This document shows, piece by piece, positions 35,409 to 44,388 of a stretch of DNA of 45,613 nt. Numbering within the stretch: the stretch's first letter is position 1; each line of letters opens with the position of its first letter. A program made the translations under genes and the position numbers. The stretch lies in NCBI GenBank assembly GCA_018853935.1, contig JAAOMR010000053.1, forward strand, positions 1 to 45,613, read 5' to 3'. This stretch comes from Acidithiobacillus ferrivorans. GTDB taxonomy: Bacteria; Pseudomonadota; Gammaproteobacteria; Acidithiobacillales; Acidithiobacillaceae. The notes beneath the pieces were generated by a model, which saw only the letters and a program-made list of their open reading frames with translations, was not told the origin of the DNA and searched no databases.

Positions 35409-36008
35409 TTAATTGGTAATGCTTGTATTATAAATTATAATAGATAAGAAGCTTATTGGTAGTTTTATCAGATTTTCTGGGCCGTGTGGAATATCACCGC
35501 GAAAGGTAAGTGAATCCCCCTTCTTTAGTACATAAGTCTTTTGACCGTGACGATACTCTATCACACCATCCAAGATGTGGATGAACTCAGTGCCCGGATG
35601 CTCAAAAGTTGGGAAGACCTCAGATTCGTCGTTCATCGTTATTAAAAAAGGCTCAAATTGTTTGTTTGGCCCCTGATCATATGCAAGGAGATGATATGTA
35701 TGGCCGCGCTTGGTGCCTCGACGGACCACTTCCATGCCTTCACCTTGCTTAACCATCTGTGCTCCCCCATCGGGGACATCATAGTTGCGAAAAAGTGTGG
35801 AAAGCGAAACGCCGAGAGCTCTGCTAAGTCGCGACAGGGTATCCAGACTCATTGCAGTTTGGGCGTTTTCTATTTTAGAGAGCATGCCCCTACTGATTCC
35901 TGTTAGGTCAGACACATCTGAGATCGTGAGGTCTTGTTTGTTTCTGAGCTCACGTATGGTGTTGCCAATATATCGTTCGAGGCCGTGGTTCGAATCTGTA
36001 TTATCCAT
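35409..36008 (-). CDS. XRE-family regulator with cupin sensor domain
   Basis: A 199-aa DNA-binding regulator. The N-terminal HTH (LERYIGNTIRELRNKQDLTI, then VSDLTGISRGMLSKIE, then LDTLSRLSRALGVSLSTLF) belongs to the XRE/Cro group. The C-terminal half is a cupin barrel (FPTFEHPGTEFIHILDGVIE, then LKKGDSLTFRGDIPHGPEN) that may bind a small ligand. This architecture often controls amine, polyamine or amino-acid catabolism. ATG 36008 is chosen because it gives the standard length. The frame is open to 36077 without support. It diverges from purU and the methylamine operon, so it is the likely local regulator of that operon, and probably of the permease. Confidence 0.88.
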   Translation of the reverse strand: MDNTDSNHGLERYIGNTIRELRNKQDLTISDVSDLTGISRGMLSKIENAQTAMSLDTLSRLSRALGVSLSTLFRNYDVPDGGAQMVKQGEGMEVVRRGTKRGHTYHLLAYDQGPNKQFEPFLITMNDESEVFPTFEHPGTEFIHILDGVIEYRHGQKTYVLKKGDSLTFRGDIPHGPENLIKLPISFLSIIIYNTSITN

Positions 36009-36069
36009 GATTAATATTTGTACATCGCCGCCTGGAGAATTGCAAGAAAATTCACTACGAGAAAAAAAC

Positions 36070-36099
36070 TTGCACACAGAGAAACGCGCATGTTATATT
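36070..36099 (+). promoter_or_regulatory. Promoter of the purU-mgd-gmaS-mgs operon
   Basis: TTGCAC (36070-36075) and TATATT (36094-36099) with an 18-base spacer lie 32 bases before the purU ATG. TTGCAAG at 36040-36046 and CTTGCA at 36069-36074 form separated inverted half-sites in the divergent control region and could bind the XRE-cupin regulator. Confidence 0.5.
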
Positions 36100-36131
36100 T
36101 TACCTACTGAAAGAGTTTTTGGGTTAATGCC

Positions 36132-36992
36132 ATGCCTGATATTGATTTTTTTACATTGACAGTATCTTGCCCAGACCAAGTGGGTATCGTTGCTCGTGTA
36201 TCGGACTTCATAGCGAGTAATGGTGGTTGGATCATCGAAGCCAGTCATTATGCGGACCCAGACCTACGCCGATTCTTCATGCGGCATCAGATTGTGGCCC
36301 ATTCACTCCCTTTTGATGTTCATGTGTTTCGTGAGCAGTTCCAAGAAATTGCGCAGGAGTTTGAAATGGATTGGAAAATATCCGACAGCCGCATAAAAAA
36401 GCGCGTTGTCATTATGGTTTCCAACTTGGGCCACTGTCTCTACGACTTGCTAGGCAGATGGCAGACTGGTGAGCTGAACATTGACATCCCCTGCGTTATC
36501 TCTAACCACGATACTTTCCGGTCATTTGTGGAATGGCACGACATCCCCTTCCATCATGTTCCAGTTGACCCAAAACAGAAGCATATAGCCTTTCAGAAAG
36601 TCGCCGATCTTTTCGACACAGCCCAAGGCGATGTATTGGTCCTGGCAAGGTATATGCAGGTGCTTAATCCAGAGATGTGCGAACTGTATCCGGGACAAAT
36701 AATCAATATTCACCACAGCTTTCTACCTGGATTTATTGGGGCAAAGCCTTACCACCAGGCCTACGATAAGGGGGTTAAACTCGTCGGCGCCACTTGTCAT
36801 TATGTCACATCTGAACTGGATCAGGGGCCGATCATAGAACAGGATGTTATTCGTATAGACCACTCCAATGGACCTTCAGAGTTGGTGCGCTCTGGCCGCG
36901 ATGTCGAAAAGTCGGTACTTGCCCGCGGGCTGCGATATCACTTAGAAGATCGAGTCGTGCTTAATGGATCGAAGACCGTGGTATTTCGATAA
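36132..36992 (+). CDS. purU: Formyltetrahydrofolate deformylase
   Basis: The enzyme hydrolyses 10-formyl-THF to THF and formate. The protein is 286 aa. An N-terminal ACT domain (LTVSCPDQVGIVARVSDFIA, about residues 6-85) is followed by a formyltransferase-fold domain with VSNLGHCLYDLL, the active-site stretch INIHHSFLPGFIGAKPY and CHYVTSELDQGPIIEQD. In methylamine clusters using the N-methylglutamate pathway, PurU removes C1 units placed on folate and regenerates THF. It leads the operon here, 21 bases ahead of mgdA. No ribosome site is strong. A folD gene, the usual companion, is not seen. Confidence 0.94.
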   Translation: MPDIDFFTLTVSCPDQVGIVARVSDFIASNGGWIIEASHYADPDLRRFFMRHQIVAHSLPFDVHVFREQFQEIAQEFEMDWKISDSRIKKRVVIMVSNLGHCLYDLLGRWQTGELNIDIPCVISNHDTFRSFVEWHDIPFHHVPVDPKQKHIAFQKVADLFDTAQGDVLVLARYMQVLNPEMCELYPGQIINIHHSFLPGFIGAKPYHQAYDKGVKLVGATCHYVTSELDQGPIIEQDVIRIDHSNGPSELVRSGRDVEKSVLARGLRYHLEDRVVLNGSKTVVFR

Positions 36993-37013
36993 TGTTCAGA
37001 GAGGAATGACAAC

Positions 37014-38255
37014 ATGCCCTGGCGTTTAATGCGATTTGCGCTGTCCCCGGAGCATCCCGAAGGTCGGATGTTCAAGACGCATGCCGAACTCAAAGATTCA
37101 TATGACGTGGTGATTATCGGTGCTGGTGGTCATGGCTTAGCGGCTGCCTATTACCTCGCCCGCGATCACGGTATCAACAATGTCTGCGTCCTGGAAAAGG
37201 GATATATCGGCGGTGGAAATACCGGACGTAATACCACGATTATAAGATCAAATTACATCACCCCGGAGGGGGTGCGTTTTTACGATGCATCGGTCAAGCT
37301 TTGGGAAGACCTCTCCGAAGATTTTGATTTGAATATTTTCTACTCCAAACGCGGCCACTACACCCTGGCGCATACGGATTCCGCTCTGCGTACTATGCGT
37401 TGGCGCGCCGAAGTCAATAAGCATTACGGGGTAGAGTCCGAGTTGGTCGGTCCGGAATTCATCCAGCGCGAATTGCCCATGATGGATATGTCCTGCGGAG
37501 GCCATGCGCCTGTCCTCGGCGCACTGTACCACGCACCCGGAGCCATTGCCCGGCATGATGCGGTAGCTTGGGGTTACGGGCGGGGCGCTGACCGGCGCGG
37601 TGTGGAAATACACCAAAAGACAGAAGTCACCGGAATTTCGGTAACTTCGGGGAAAGTCCATGGGGTCCAGACTTCACGCGGATTCATCCATACGGAGAAA
37701 GTATTGTGTGCTGTAGCGGGCTCCACACCGCGCCTACTGAATATGGTAGATCTGCAGAGCCCAATCTACATCCATCCCTTGCAGGCGATGGTGAGTGAGC
37801 CAACGAAACCGTGGTTAAATCCCATCATCGTTTCTGGCAGCTTGCATGTCTACATCAGCCAATCGGCTCGTGGAGAACTCGTACTGGGCGCTTCTCTGGA
37901 TCCATATGAGCTGCACTCAACCCGATCTACGCTGGATTTCACTGAAGGCCTTTCCGCCCATATTCTAGAGCTTTTCCCGTTTCTCTCTCACGTAAAGATT
38001 GTACGCCAATGGGCTGGGATAGCGGATATGACACCAGATTTCGCCCCTATTATGGGGAAAACCCCTGTAGAGGGGTTTTATCTGGACGCTGGTTGGGGTA
38101 CCTGGGGGTTCAAGGCAACCCCTGTAGCGGGGAAAACCATGGCGCACACAGTAGCATCTGATTCTATACACCCGCTTATTACCGAATTTTCCCTTGATCG
38201 CTTCCGCTCTTATGCATTGACGGGTGAAAAAGGCGCGGCATCAGTAGGGCATTAG
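37014..38255 (+). CDS. mgdA: N-methylglutamate dehydrogenase subunit A (sarcosine oxidase beta-like)
   Basis: A 413-aa flavoprotein subunit of the DAO family. The FAD-binding motif VVIIGAGGHGLAAAYYLARD lies near residue 31. A conserved IARHDAVAWGYGRGADRRGV segment matches the region of the flavin-attachment histidine in heterotetrameric sarcosine oxidase beta chains. The C-terminal GWGTWGFKATPVAGK closes the flavin site. In isolation it would be called SoxB. The adjacent gmaS and mgs genes indicate that the complex oxidises N-methylglutamate, not sarcosine. GAGAGGAA lies upstream of ATG 37014. A 9-bp hairpin occurs within the gene at 38058-38079. Confidence 0.88.
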   Translation: MPWRLMRFALSPEHPEGRMFKTHAELKDSYDVVIIGAGGHGLAAAYYLARDHGINNVCVLEKGYIGGGNTGRNTTIIRSNYITPEGVRFYDASVKLWEDLSEDFDLNIFYSKRGHYTLAHTDSALRTMRWRAEVNKHYGVESELVGPEFIQRELPMMDMSCGGHAPVLGALYHAPGAIARHDAVAWGYGRGADRRGVEIHQKTEVTGISVTSGKVHGVQTSRGFIHTEKVLCAVAGSTPRLLNMVDLQSPIYIHPLQAMVSEPTKPWLNPIIVSGSLHVYISQSARGELVLGASLDPYELHSTRSTLDFTEGLSAHILELFPFLSHVKIVRQWAGIADMTPDFAPIMGKTPVEGFYLDAGWGTWGFKATPVAGKTMAHTVASDSIHPLITEFSLDRFRSYALTGEKGAASVGH

Positions 38256-38274
38256 GCAATATGGAGATCGCATT

Positions 38275-38538
38275 ATGAAGATGATCGCTTGTCCTATTCA
38301 GGGATTACGCCCTGTTTCCGAATTTTTCTATTGGGGAGAAGTCCGGGATACCCCTGATCCTGATACATGCACAGATCAGGAATGGGCGGACTATGTGTTC
38401 AATCGAAACGGTGTCGCTGGGATCAAAAAAGAATGGTGGTGCCATATACCGAGTAATACCTGGTTTATTGCTGAGCGCAATACGGTGAGTGATCAGACGG
38501 TTCGGACTTTCTTGTATGGGGAGGACGGCAGATGTTGA
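38275..38538 (+). CDS. mgdB: N-methylglutamate dehydrogenase subunit B (sarcosine oxidase delta-like)
   Basis: An 87-aa small subunit of the heterotetrameric complex. Sarcosine oxidase delta chains normally bind zinc through a CxxC pair near the N-terminus and two His further on. Here the motif is Cys6-Pro-Ile-Gln9, so the second Cys is gone, and the distal segment reads WWCHIPSNTWF. The rest fits well: SEFFYWGEV, DQEWADYVF, WFIAERNTVSD. From memory, a CP-x-N/Q-G form marks the methylotroph branch, which would support the N-methylglutamate assignment; this needs an alignment. The stop overlaps the mgdC start by 7 bases. Confidence 0.87.
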   Translation: MKMIACPIQGLRPVSEFFYWGEVRDTPDPDTCTDQEWADYVFNRNGVAGIKKEWWCHIPSNTWFIAERNTVSDQTVRTFLYGEDGRC

Positions 38539-41450
38539 AACCTTATCGACTTCCTCCTGTGGAAGGAGAGTGGATTGATCGTGATAAGTCGGTTGCCTTC
38601 AAATTTGAAGGCAAGTCGTTCTGTGGTTTTGAGGGAGATACCATTACCAGTGCGCTCTGGGCATCTGGTCAAAGACTTCTGGGGCGCAGCTTCAAATATC
38701 ACCGGCCACGCGGCATATTGTCGCTGGCGAATCATGACGTCAATGTGATGGTGCAATGGGATCAACACTTGAATCTCCGTGCGGATGTCACAGCGCTTGC
38801 ATCCAAAATGCAGGTAAATGCGGTGAATACGACGGGGGGGCTTGAAAAAGACCAAAGCAAAATATTCAATCATCTTTCGTCGCTGTTGCCGGTCGGATTT
38901 TATTATAAAGCGTTCCACAGTAAGAAACTTTTCCCGCATTGGGAGCGGTTGTTCCGCAACATAACGGGCCTGGGGAAGGTCGACCTTGAAACACCCCGGA
39001 TATTTACCCCCAAAGACTACGATTTTTGTTCGGTAGCGGTTATCGGCGCAGGTCCATCTGGGCTTGCGGCCGCCCTGGCGGCTGCAGAGCAAGGTGCCGA
39101 CACACTGCTCATTGATGAGAACCCGCAATGTGGTGGGAGCGGGCATTATCAACGGGGTGGAGAAAATAGTTTGTGGCATGCCACAAAGCAGCTTTTAGAG
39201 AAGGTCGAAGCACACCCGCTGATTCGCGTTCTTGCGAGTACGACGGTGGCCGGTTATTACGCAGATCACTGGTTGGCACTGGTATCTGAATGCAAAATGA
39301 CCAAGTTGCGGGCGAAGTCTGTGGTGTTTGCAACCGGTGCTTTTGAGCAGCCTGCTGTGTTCAGGAATAATGATCTCCCGGGAGTCATGCTGGGATCTGC
39401 GGCTCAGCGCCTGATGTATCGCTTCGCGGTGCGACCTGCACAGAGGGCCGTCGTGTTGCTTGCCAACGATGATGGCTATCGGCTGGCATTGGATCTTAAA
39501 GCCCACGGTGTTGAAATCGCCGCAATGGTCGATATGCGCTCAGAGGGGTCAGCACAAAATTATTTTTCCAAATCGCTTACCAATCAGGGGGTGCCGTTAT
39601 ACTCCGGTTGCTGTGTCTACGAGGCGCTACCAGCTAAGAAGGATCATGTTGTGGGTGTGGCCCGTGTAGCATCATTCTCGGATGGTAAGGCAGATCCGGC
39701 CACCGTCCGTGAAATTCAGTGTGACGGAATCATTATGAGTGTGGGTTGGGCCCCTGCTGCCAATCTTCTCTATCAATCCAGCACTCAGATGCGTTATACG
39801 GATGCGCTGGAGCAATTTGTTCCAGATGGGCTGGCTCCCGGCATCTTCGCCTGTGGTCGGGTAAATGGTATCTATAACCCGGATGTCCGATTACGGGATG
39901 GCCAGCGCGCCGGCAGTGCTGCAGCAGCTTACCTGGGATTTGGAAAAGCCTTGGAGGTGAACATCTCTTCCGAGACGGTGTGCCAAAATTTTTCCTGGCC
40001 CATAGTTTCCCATCCGCAAGGCAAAAACTTTGTGGATTTTGATGAAGATCTGCAGCTCAAGGATTTCGAGAATGCCGTGCAGGAAGGTTTTGACAATATT
40101 GAGCTCTTGAAGCGTTTCACAACGAATGGAATGGGCCCCAGCCAGGGTAAACATTCTAATATGAATGCCCTGCGTATTTTGGGGCGGTTGACGGGGCAGC
40201 GCCCAGACGCTGTAGGTACGACTACCGCCCGTCCATTTTTTCATCCAGTACCATTATCTCATTTGGCTGGACGTGGATTTCATCCGGAACGCCGGACCCC
40301 TATGCATCCCCGCCACGTCGCGCTCAACGCATTTTTTATGCGCGCGGGCGAGTGGCTGCGGCCTGAGTATTACGCACGGACTGATCGCAATCGCAGTGCA
40401 TGTATTCAAGAGGAAGTGGCAGCAGTCCGAGACTCTGTAGGCCTGATAGATGTTGGCACATTAGGGAAACTCGAAGTATTCGGGCCGCAGGCAGTGGAAC
40501 TGTTGGAGCGTGTCTACGTTTCAAAATACGCCAATTTGAAAGCGGGTATGACGCGCTATGCCGTCATGTGTGATGAGGCGGGAGTGGTCATTGATGACGG
40601 TGTAATTGCGCGGTTGGCTGAGGATCACTTTTACTTTACCACGACGACCTCGGGAGCAGCCCAGATTTATCGGGAGTTGAGCCGTCTCAATACGATGTGG
40701 CGATTAAATTGTGGCATCGTTAACCATACCGGCGCATTCTCTGCCATGAATCTTGCTGGCCCAAAATCGCGAGAAGTCCTGCAACAACTTACAGCGATAG
40801 ATCTTTCTGGCGCGTCTTTTCCGTATCTGGCAATTCGGGAAGGGAGGGTGGCTGGCATCCCGGCGCGTCTAATGCGTGTGGGTTTTGTTGGGGAATGGGG
40901 CTACGAAATTCATATTCCCGCTGAATATGGAATATCCCTTTGGGATGCGCTCCTGGATGCAGGACGCCCTTTCAACATTCGACCCTTCGGTGTGGAAGCA
41001 CAACGCGTCCTGCGCTTAGAAAAGGGACATGTGATTATCGGACAGGATACCGATGGTCTCACGAATCCCTATGAGGCAGGCCTCGGATGGGCGATCAAAA
41101 TGGAAAAGCCCTTCTTCGTCGGTAAGCGCAGCCTGCATATTCTCTCGAAAAACCCCCTGCGGCAGCAATTGGTTGGATTTCAAATGCCGCAGGAATACAC
41201 GGGATCTCCCCCGCAGGAGTGCCACCTGATCATCCTTGCCGGAGAAATTGCGGGACGAGTAACCAGCATCGCCTATAGTCAGACAATCAACGCCCACATC
41301 GGTTTGGCTTTGGTTACTCCAGAGTTGGCGTCGTCTGCGACCTCTTTCGAAATCCGTCTGACCAACGGTGATTTCGTCACTGCACAGATAACATCATTAC
41401 CATTCTACGATCCCGGTCAAATGCGCCAGAAGGAGACAATATGCGCGTAG
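38532..41450 (+). CDS. mgdC: N-methylglutamate dehydrogenase subunit C (sarcosine oxidase alpha-like)
   Basis: The 972-aa large subunit. An N-terminal Fer2_4-like domain (FKFEGKSFCGFEGDTITSAL, about 1-100) is followed by a pyridine-nucleotide/FAD oxidoreductase domain with VAVIGAGPSGLAAALAAAEQ near residue 168. The C-terminal GcvT-like aminomethyltransferase half starts near residue 588 (RTPMHPRHVALNAFF, then SVGLIDVGTLGKLEVFG). In this family the GcvT half binds THF and captures the released C1 unit as 5,10-methylene-THF, so formaldehyde need not be freed. That agrees with purU in the operon. The start overlaps mgdB and the stop overlaps mgdD by 10 bases. Confidence 0.9.
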   Translation: MLKPYRLPPVEGEWIDRDKSVAFKFEGKSFCGFEGDTITSALWASGQRLLGRSFKYHRPRGILSLANHDVNVMVQWDQHLNLRADVTALASKMQVNAVNTTGGLEKDQSKIFNHLSSLLPVGFYYKAFHSKKLFPHWERLFRNITGLGKVDLETPRIFTPKDYDFCSVAVIGAGPSGLAAALAAAEQGADTLLIDENPQCGGSGHYQRGGENSLWHATKQLLEKVEAHPLIRVLASTTVAGYYADHWLALVSECKMTKLRAKSVVFATGAFEQPAVFRNNDLPGVMLGSAAQRLMYRFAVRPAQRAVVLLANDDGYRLALDLKAHGVEIAAMVDMRSEGSAQNYFSKSLTNQGVPLYSGCCVYEALPAKKDHVVGVARVASFSDGKADPATVREIQCDGIIMSVGWAPAANLLYQSSTQMRYTDALEQFVPDGLAPGIFACGRVNGIYNPDVRLRDGQRAGSAAAAYLGFGKALEVNISSETVCQNFSWPIVSHPQGKNFVDFDEDLQLKDFENAVQEGFDNIELLKRFTTNGMGPSQGKHSNMNALRILGRLTGQRPDAVGTTTARPFFHPVPLSHLAGRGFHPERRTPMHPRHVALNAFFMRAGEWLRPEYYARTDRNRSACIQEEVAAVRDSVGLIDVGTLGKLEVFGPQAVELLERVYVSKYANLKAGMTRYAVMCDEAGVVIDDGVIARLAEDHFYFTTTTSGAAQIYRELSRLNTMWRLNCGIVNHTGAFSAMNLAGPKSREVLQQLTAIDLSGASFPYLAIREGRVAGIPARLMRVGFVGEWGYEIHIPAEYGISLWDALLDAGRPFNIRPFGVEAQRVLRLEKGHVIIGQDTDGLTNPYEAGLGWAIKMEKPFFVGKRSLHILSKNPLRQQLVGFQMPQEYTGSPPQECHLIILAGEIAGRVTSIAYSQTINAHIGLALVTPELASSATSFEIRLTNGDFVTAQITSLPFYDPGQMRQKETICA

Positions 41451-42055
41451 ATGCTGACAGATGGAGCCCCATCCATACCGCCGATATCACCTCGGCAGGG
41501 AGTGCCCTGTCCACGATTGACCAGGATGCAGCGATCTGGATCGCCGACCTCTCCTTGCAGCCGCGCTTTGGTTGCAAAGGGCGTGGAGCGGCCGAGTGGC
41601 TGGGGGCACAGGATTTTACTGTGCCTGCTAGCCCTAACAGTTGGGTGATGACAGGGGAATCTGCGATTTTACGTTTGGGTGATTCAGAATTTCTGATCGA
41701 AAGTACAGCAGACGTTGTCAACAAGATGAAAAGTCTTCCGCGAGAAGCGTCGGTTTACCCCGTTTTACGCCAGGATTGTGCATTCGAGTTCGGGGGGGCT
41801 CAAGTGGAAAATCTACTCAGGCAGGTTTGTAGCATGCACTTTGAGGCCCTGAATTTGACTGCCCAACCTATTGTTCTCACATCAATGATCGGCGTGAGTG
41901 TGATTATCTTACCTAAACAGGATCAAGGCCGGCCTAATTTTCGGGTGTGGGCAGATAATACCTATGGATTTTACTTATGGAACACCTTACTGGGTATCGG
42001 TAACGAACTGGGTGGCTGTCAGATTTGCCTTGCCAGAAATTCGGTATATCAGTAA
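41441..42055 (+). CDS. mgdD: N-methylglutamate dehydrogenase subunit D (sarcosine oxidase gamma-like)
   Basis: A 204-aa small subunit related to SoxG and distantly to GcvT. Sequence conservation in this subunit is low. Recognisable parts are IWIADLSLQPRFGCKGRGAA, WLGAQDF and the pairing QDCAFEFGGAQVENLLRQVC, then a C-terminal FRVWADNTYGFYLWNTLLG. Identity is assigned mainly by order (beta-delta-alpha-gamma) and length. ATG 41441 has AAGGAGA 5 bases upstream and overlaps the mgdC stop. A 45-base gap without features follows before gmaS. Confidence 0.82.
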   Translation: MRVDADRWSPIHTADITSAGSALSTIDQDAAIWIADLSLQPRFGCKGRGAAEWLGAQDFTVPASPNSWVMTGESAILRLGDSEFLIESTADVVNKMKSLPREASVYPVLRQDCAFEFGGAQVENLLRQVCSMHFEALNLTAQPIVLTSMIGVSVIILPKQDQGRPNFRVWADNTYGFYLWNTLLGIGNELGGCQICLARNSVYQ

Positions 42056-42100
42056 ACCGGCCAGAAAGAACTTTATCAATACGACGGAGGGTTACAGCAC

Positions 42101-43429
42101 ATGAATATTGAAGCTGCACGAAAATTTCTCTCGGAAAATCAGATCAAATATGTGCTAGCGCAGTTCGTTGATATTCACGGCACCGCAAAAACCAAATCGG
42201 TACCCGTGAAACATTTCGAGACGATCCTCGGCAATGGTGCTGGATTTGCGGGATTTGCGGTGTGGGGTTTAGGCATCGCGCCGCATGGACCAGACTTTAT
42301 GGCGGTTGGAGACCTCTCGACGCTTTCGCTGGTACCTTGGCAGCCGGGTTACGCACGCATCGTCTGTGATGGGCATGTGCATGGAAAGCCGTGGCCCAAT
42401 GACACCCGAGTGGCTTTAAAAAAACAGATCGCACGATTAAGTGAGCGAGGGCTTACCTTCTACACCGGGCTGGAACCGGAGTTTTCTTTGCTGCGTCGTG
42501 GCCCAGATGGTGTGATTTCACCTTGTGATCCCAGCGATGCGCTGCCAAAACCCTGTTATGACTACAAAGGGTTATCTCGCTCCCGAGCATTCCTTGAGAA
42601 ACTGGTGGACAGCATGATCGCCAGTGGTATTGACGTATATCAAATTGATCACGAAGATGCGAATGGACAGTTCGAAGTCAATTACACCTTTACCGACTGC
42701 CTTACTTCTTGCGACCAGTTTACTTTTTTTAAAATGGCCGCTGCGGAAATTGCGCATGAAATGGGTCTGATCTGCTCATTCATGCCCAAACCTTTTGCGA
42801 ATCGGCCCGGAAATGGTATGCACATGCATATGTCTATCGGGGATGGAGAAAGAAATCTCTTCGCCGAGGCCAGCGATCCCCGGGGGCTTCATCTCTCCCC
42901 CATGGCATATCATTTTTTAGGGGGCGTACTGGCGCACGCACCAGCATTGGCAGCGATCTGCGCGCCCACGGTGAATTCTTACAAGCGTTTGGTAGTGGGG
43001 CGCTCACTCACCGGTGCGACATGGGCACCCGCCTACATCAGTTATGGAGATAACAATCGGTCCTCGATGGTGCGTATTCCTGGTGGGCGCTTGGAACTCC
43101 GCTTGCCCGATGGTGCTTGCAACGCCTACCTCGCCACGGCAGCTGTAATCGCCGCTGGTATCGACGGTATCGATCGTGCCCTGGATCCGGGGGAGCCCAA
43201 GAACGCTAATTTATATGAGTGGTCACCCGAAGATCTCAAAAGAGAGGGCGTCAGCATTTTGCCGCAAAACTTGCATGAGGCTCTGTTGGCGCTTGAGGCA
43301 GATGAAATTCTGCTGTCTGCCCTTGGCTCTGTGTCGGGAGAGTTTTTAACCCTAAAGCATATGGAATGGGTGGAGTATATGCGCCATGTCTCCGACTGGG
43401 AGCTCTCTAGTTATCTGGAATTCTTCTGA
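42101..43429 (+). CDS. gmaS: Gamma-glutamylmethylamide synthetase (glutamine synthetase-like)
   Basis: The enzyme ligates methylamine to the gamma-carboxyl of glutamate with ATP, the entry step of the N-methylglutamate pathway. The 442-aa protein has glutamine-synthetase form: a beta-grasp N-terminus ([19 protein letters not shown]), metal ligands in [18 protein letters not shown], the [13 protein letters not shown] loop, and [11 protein letters not shown] through [13 protein letters not shown] at the glutamate site. It lacks the C-terminal adenylylation loop of GlnA. It belongs to the GlnT/GmaS branch, and its location between mgdD and mgsA makes methylamine the likely amine. GGAGG lies upstream of ATG 42101. 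Confidence 0.92.
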   Translation: MNIEAARKFLSENQIKYVLAQFVDIHGTAKTKSVPVKHFETILGNGAGFAGFAVWGLGIAPHGPDFMAVGDLSTLSLVPWQPGYARIVCDGHVHGKPWPNDTRVALKKQIARLSERGLTFYTGLEPEFSLLRRGPDGVISPCDPSDALPKPCYDYKGLSRSRAFLEKLVDSMIASGIDVYQIDHEDANGQFEVNYTFTDCLTSCDQFTFFKMAAAEIAHEMGLICSFMPKPFANRPGNGMHMHMSIGDGERNLFAEASDPRGLHLSPMAYHFLGGVLAHAPALAAICAPTVNSYKRLVVGRSLTGATWAPAYISYGDNNRSSMVRIPGGRLELRLPDGACNAYLATAAVIAAGIDGIDRALDPGEPKNANLYEWSPEDLKREGVSILPQNLHEALLALEADEILLSALGSVSGEFLTLKHMEWVEYMRHVSDWELSSYLEFF

Positions 43430-43479
43430 GTTTATGCTTGTAAATCATTCATCGGATACTTTGTAAGGGGAACACTATC

Positions 43480-44388
43480 ATGTGCGGCATTGTCGGATTA
43501 CTCATAAAGAAAGAGCCACTACGTGTCCATCTAGGTGAGTGGATGGTGCCTATGCTGATCGGTATGACCGAGCGTGGCCCGGATTCTGCGGGTCTTGCGA
43601 TCTTCTCCAAGTCACTTCCTGTAGGCCAACTTAAAATAAGCTTGTACTCCGGATTGACGACAGAGGGGGCTGATTTTAACTGGACCGGCATGCGACATCA
43701 TGCCGACGAAACCCTGGGTATTTCATCCACCATTCAGCACTGTGACAACCATGCCATACTGACATTTGTAGGGAATCCTGAGCCGGTTAAGCATTGGATC
43801 CATGATCATTATCCAGCAGTTCATATCTTATCCACCGGTAGTAGCATTGATTTATTTAAGGATGTTGGGAGTCCAGCAGCAGTGGTCAGTCGCTACCGTC
43901 TAGGCCTACTACAGGGTAGCCACTTGGTCGGCCATACACGTATGGCTACAGAGTCTGCCGTTACACCAGATCGTGCTCATCCTTTCACCGCAGGAGAGGA
44001 CTTTTGTCTGGTGCACAATGGGTCTCTGTCTAATCCATATGGCATCCGTCGGATGCTGGAATCCCATGGTATTCACTTCGATACTGATAATGATACGGAA
44101 GCGGCATGCCGATTTTTGGAATGGCGACTGCGTGAAGGGGACACTCTGGAAGAAGCTATACAAAAAAGTTTCACCGAGTTGGATGGATTCTTTACTTTTC
44201 TCATGGGCACGGCAAATCAGCTCGCCTTGATCCGCGATCCCTTTGCTTGCAAGCCTGCTGTTGTGGCAGAGACGGATGATTATGTGGCGATAGCTTCAGA
44301 ATTTCGATCATTGGCCCACCTGCCGGATATACAGAATGCGCATATCTTTGAGCCGGCTCCAGAGGAGATGTATGTATGGAAAATATAA
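43480..44388 (+). CDS. mgsA: N-methylglutamate synthase subunit A (class II glutamine amidotransferase-like)
   Basis: A 302-aa Ntn-type amidotransferase. Cys2 follows the initiator Met (MCGIVGLL), so removal of Met exposes the nucleophile. Further motifs are MTERGPDSAGLAIF, LVGHTRMATESAVTPDRAHP, FCLVHNGSLSNPYGIRRMLE and NDTEAACRFLEWRLREG, as in GltB and PurF glutaminase domains. In MgsABC it acts on gamma-glutamylmethylamide and passes methylamine to 2-oxoglutarate. AGGGG lies 10 bases before ATG 43480. The stop overlaps the mgsB start by 13 bases. Rhizobial homologs carry the name GlxB. Confidence 0.9.
   Translation: MCGIVGLLIKKEPLRVHLGEWMVPMLIGMTERGPDSAGLAIFSKSLPVGQLKISLYSGLTTEGADFNWTGMRHHADETLGISSTIQHCDNHAILTFVGNPEPVKHWIHDHYPAVHILSTGSSIDLFKDVGSPAAVVSRYRLGLLQGSHLVGHTRMATESAVTPDRAHPFTAGEDFCLVHNGSLSNPYGIRRMLESHGIHFDTDNDTEAACRFLEWRLREGDTLEEAIQKSFTELDGFFTFLMGTANQLALIRDPFACKPAVVAETDDYVAIASEFRSLAHLPDIQNAHIFEPAPEEMYVWKI

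Noticed and set aside
37014-42055. Naming the four subunits as sarcosine oxidase soxBDAG for glycine-betaine breakdown
   Set aside because: Possible from the proteins alone, but gmaS and mgsABC in the same operon, with no betaine or dimethylglycine genes, favour N-methylglutamate dehydrogenase.
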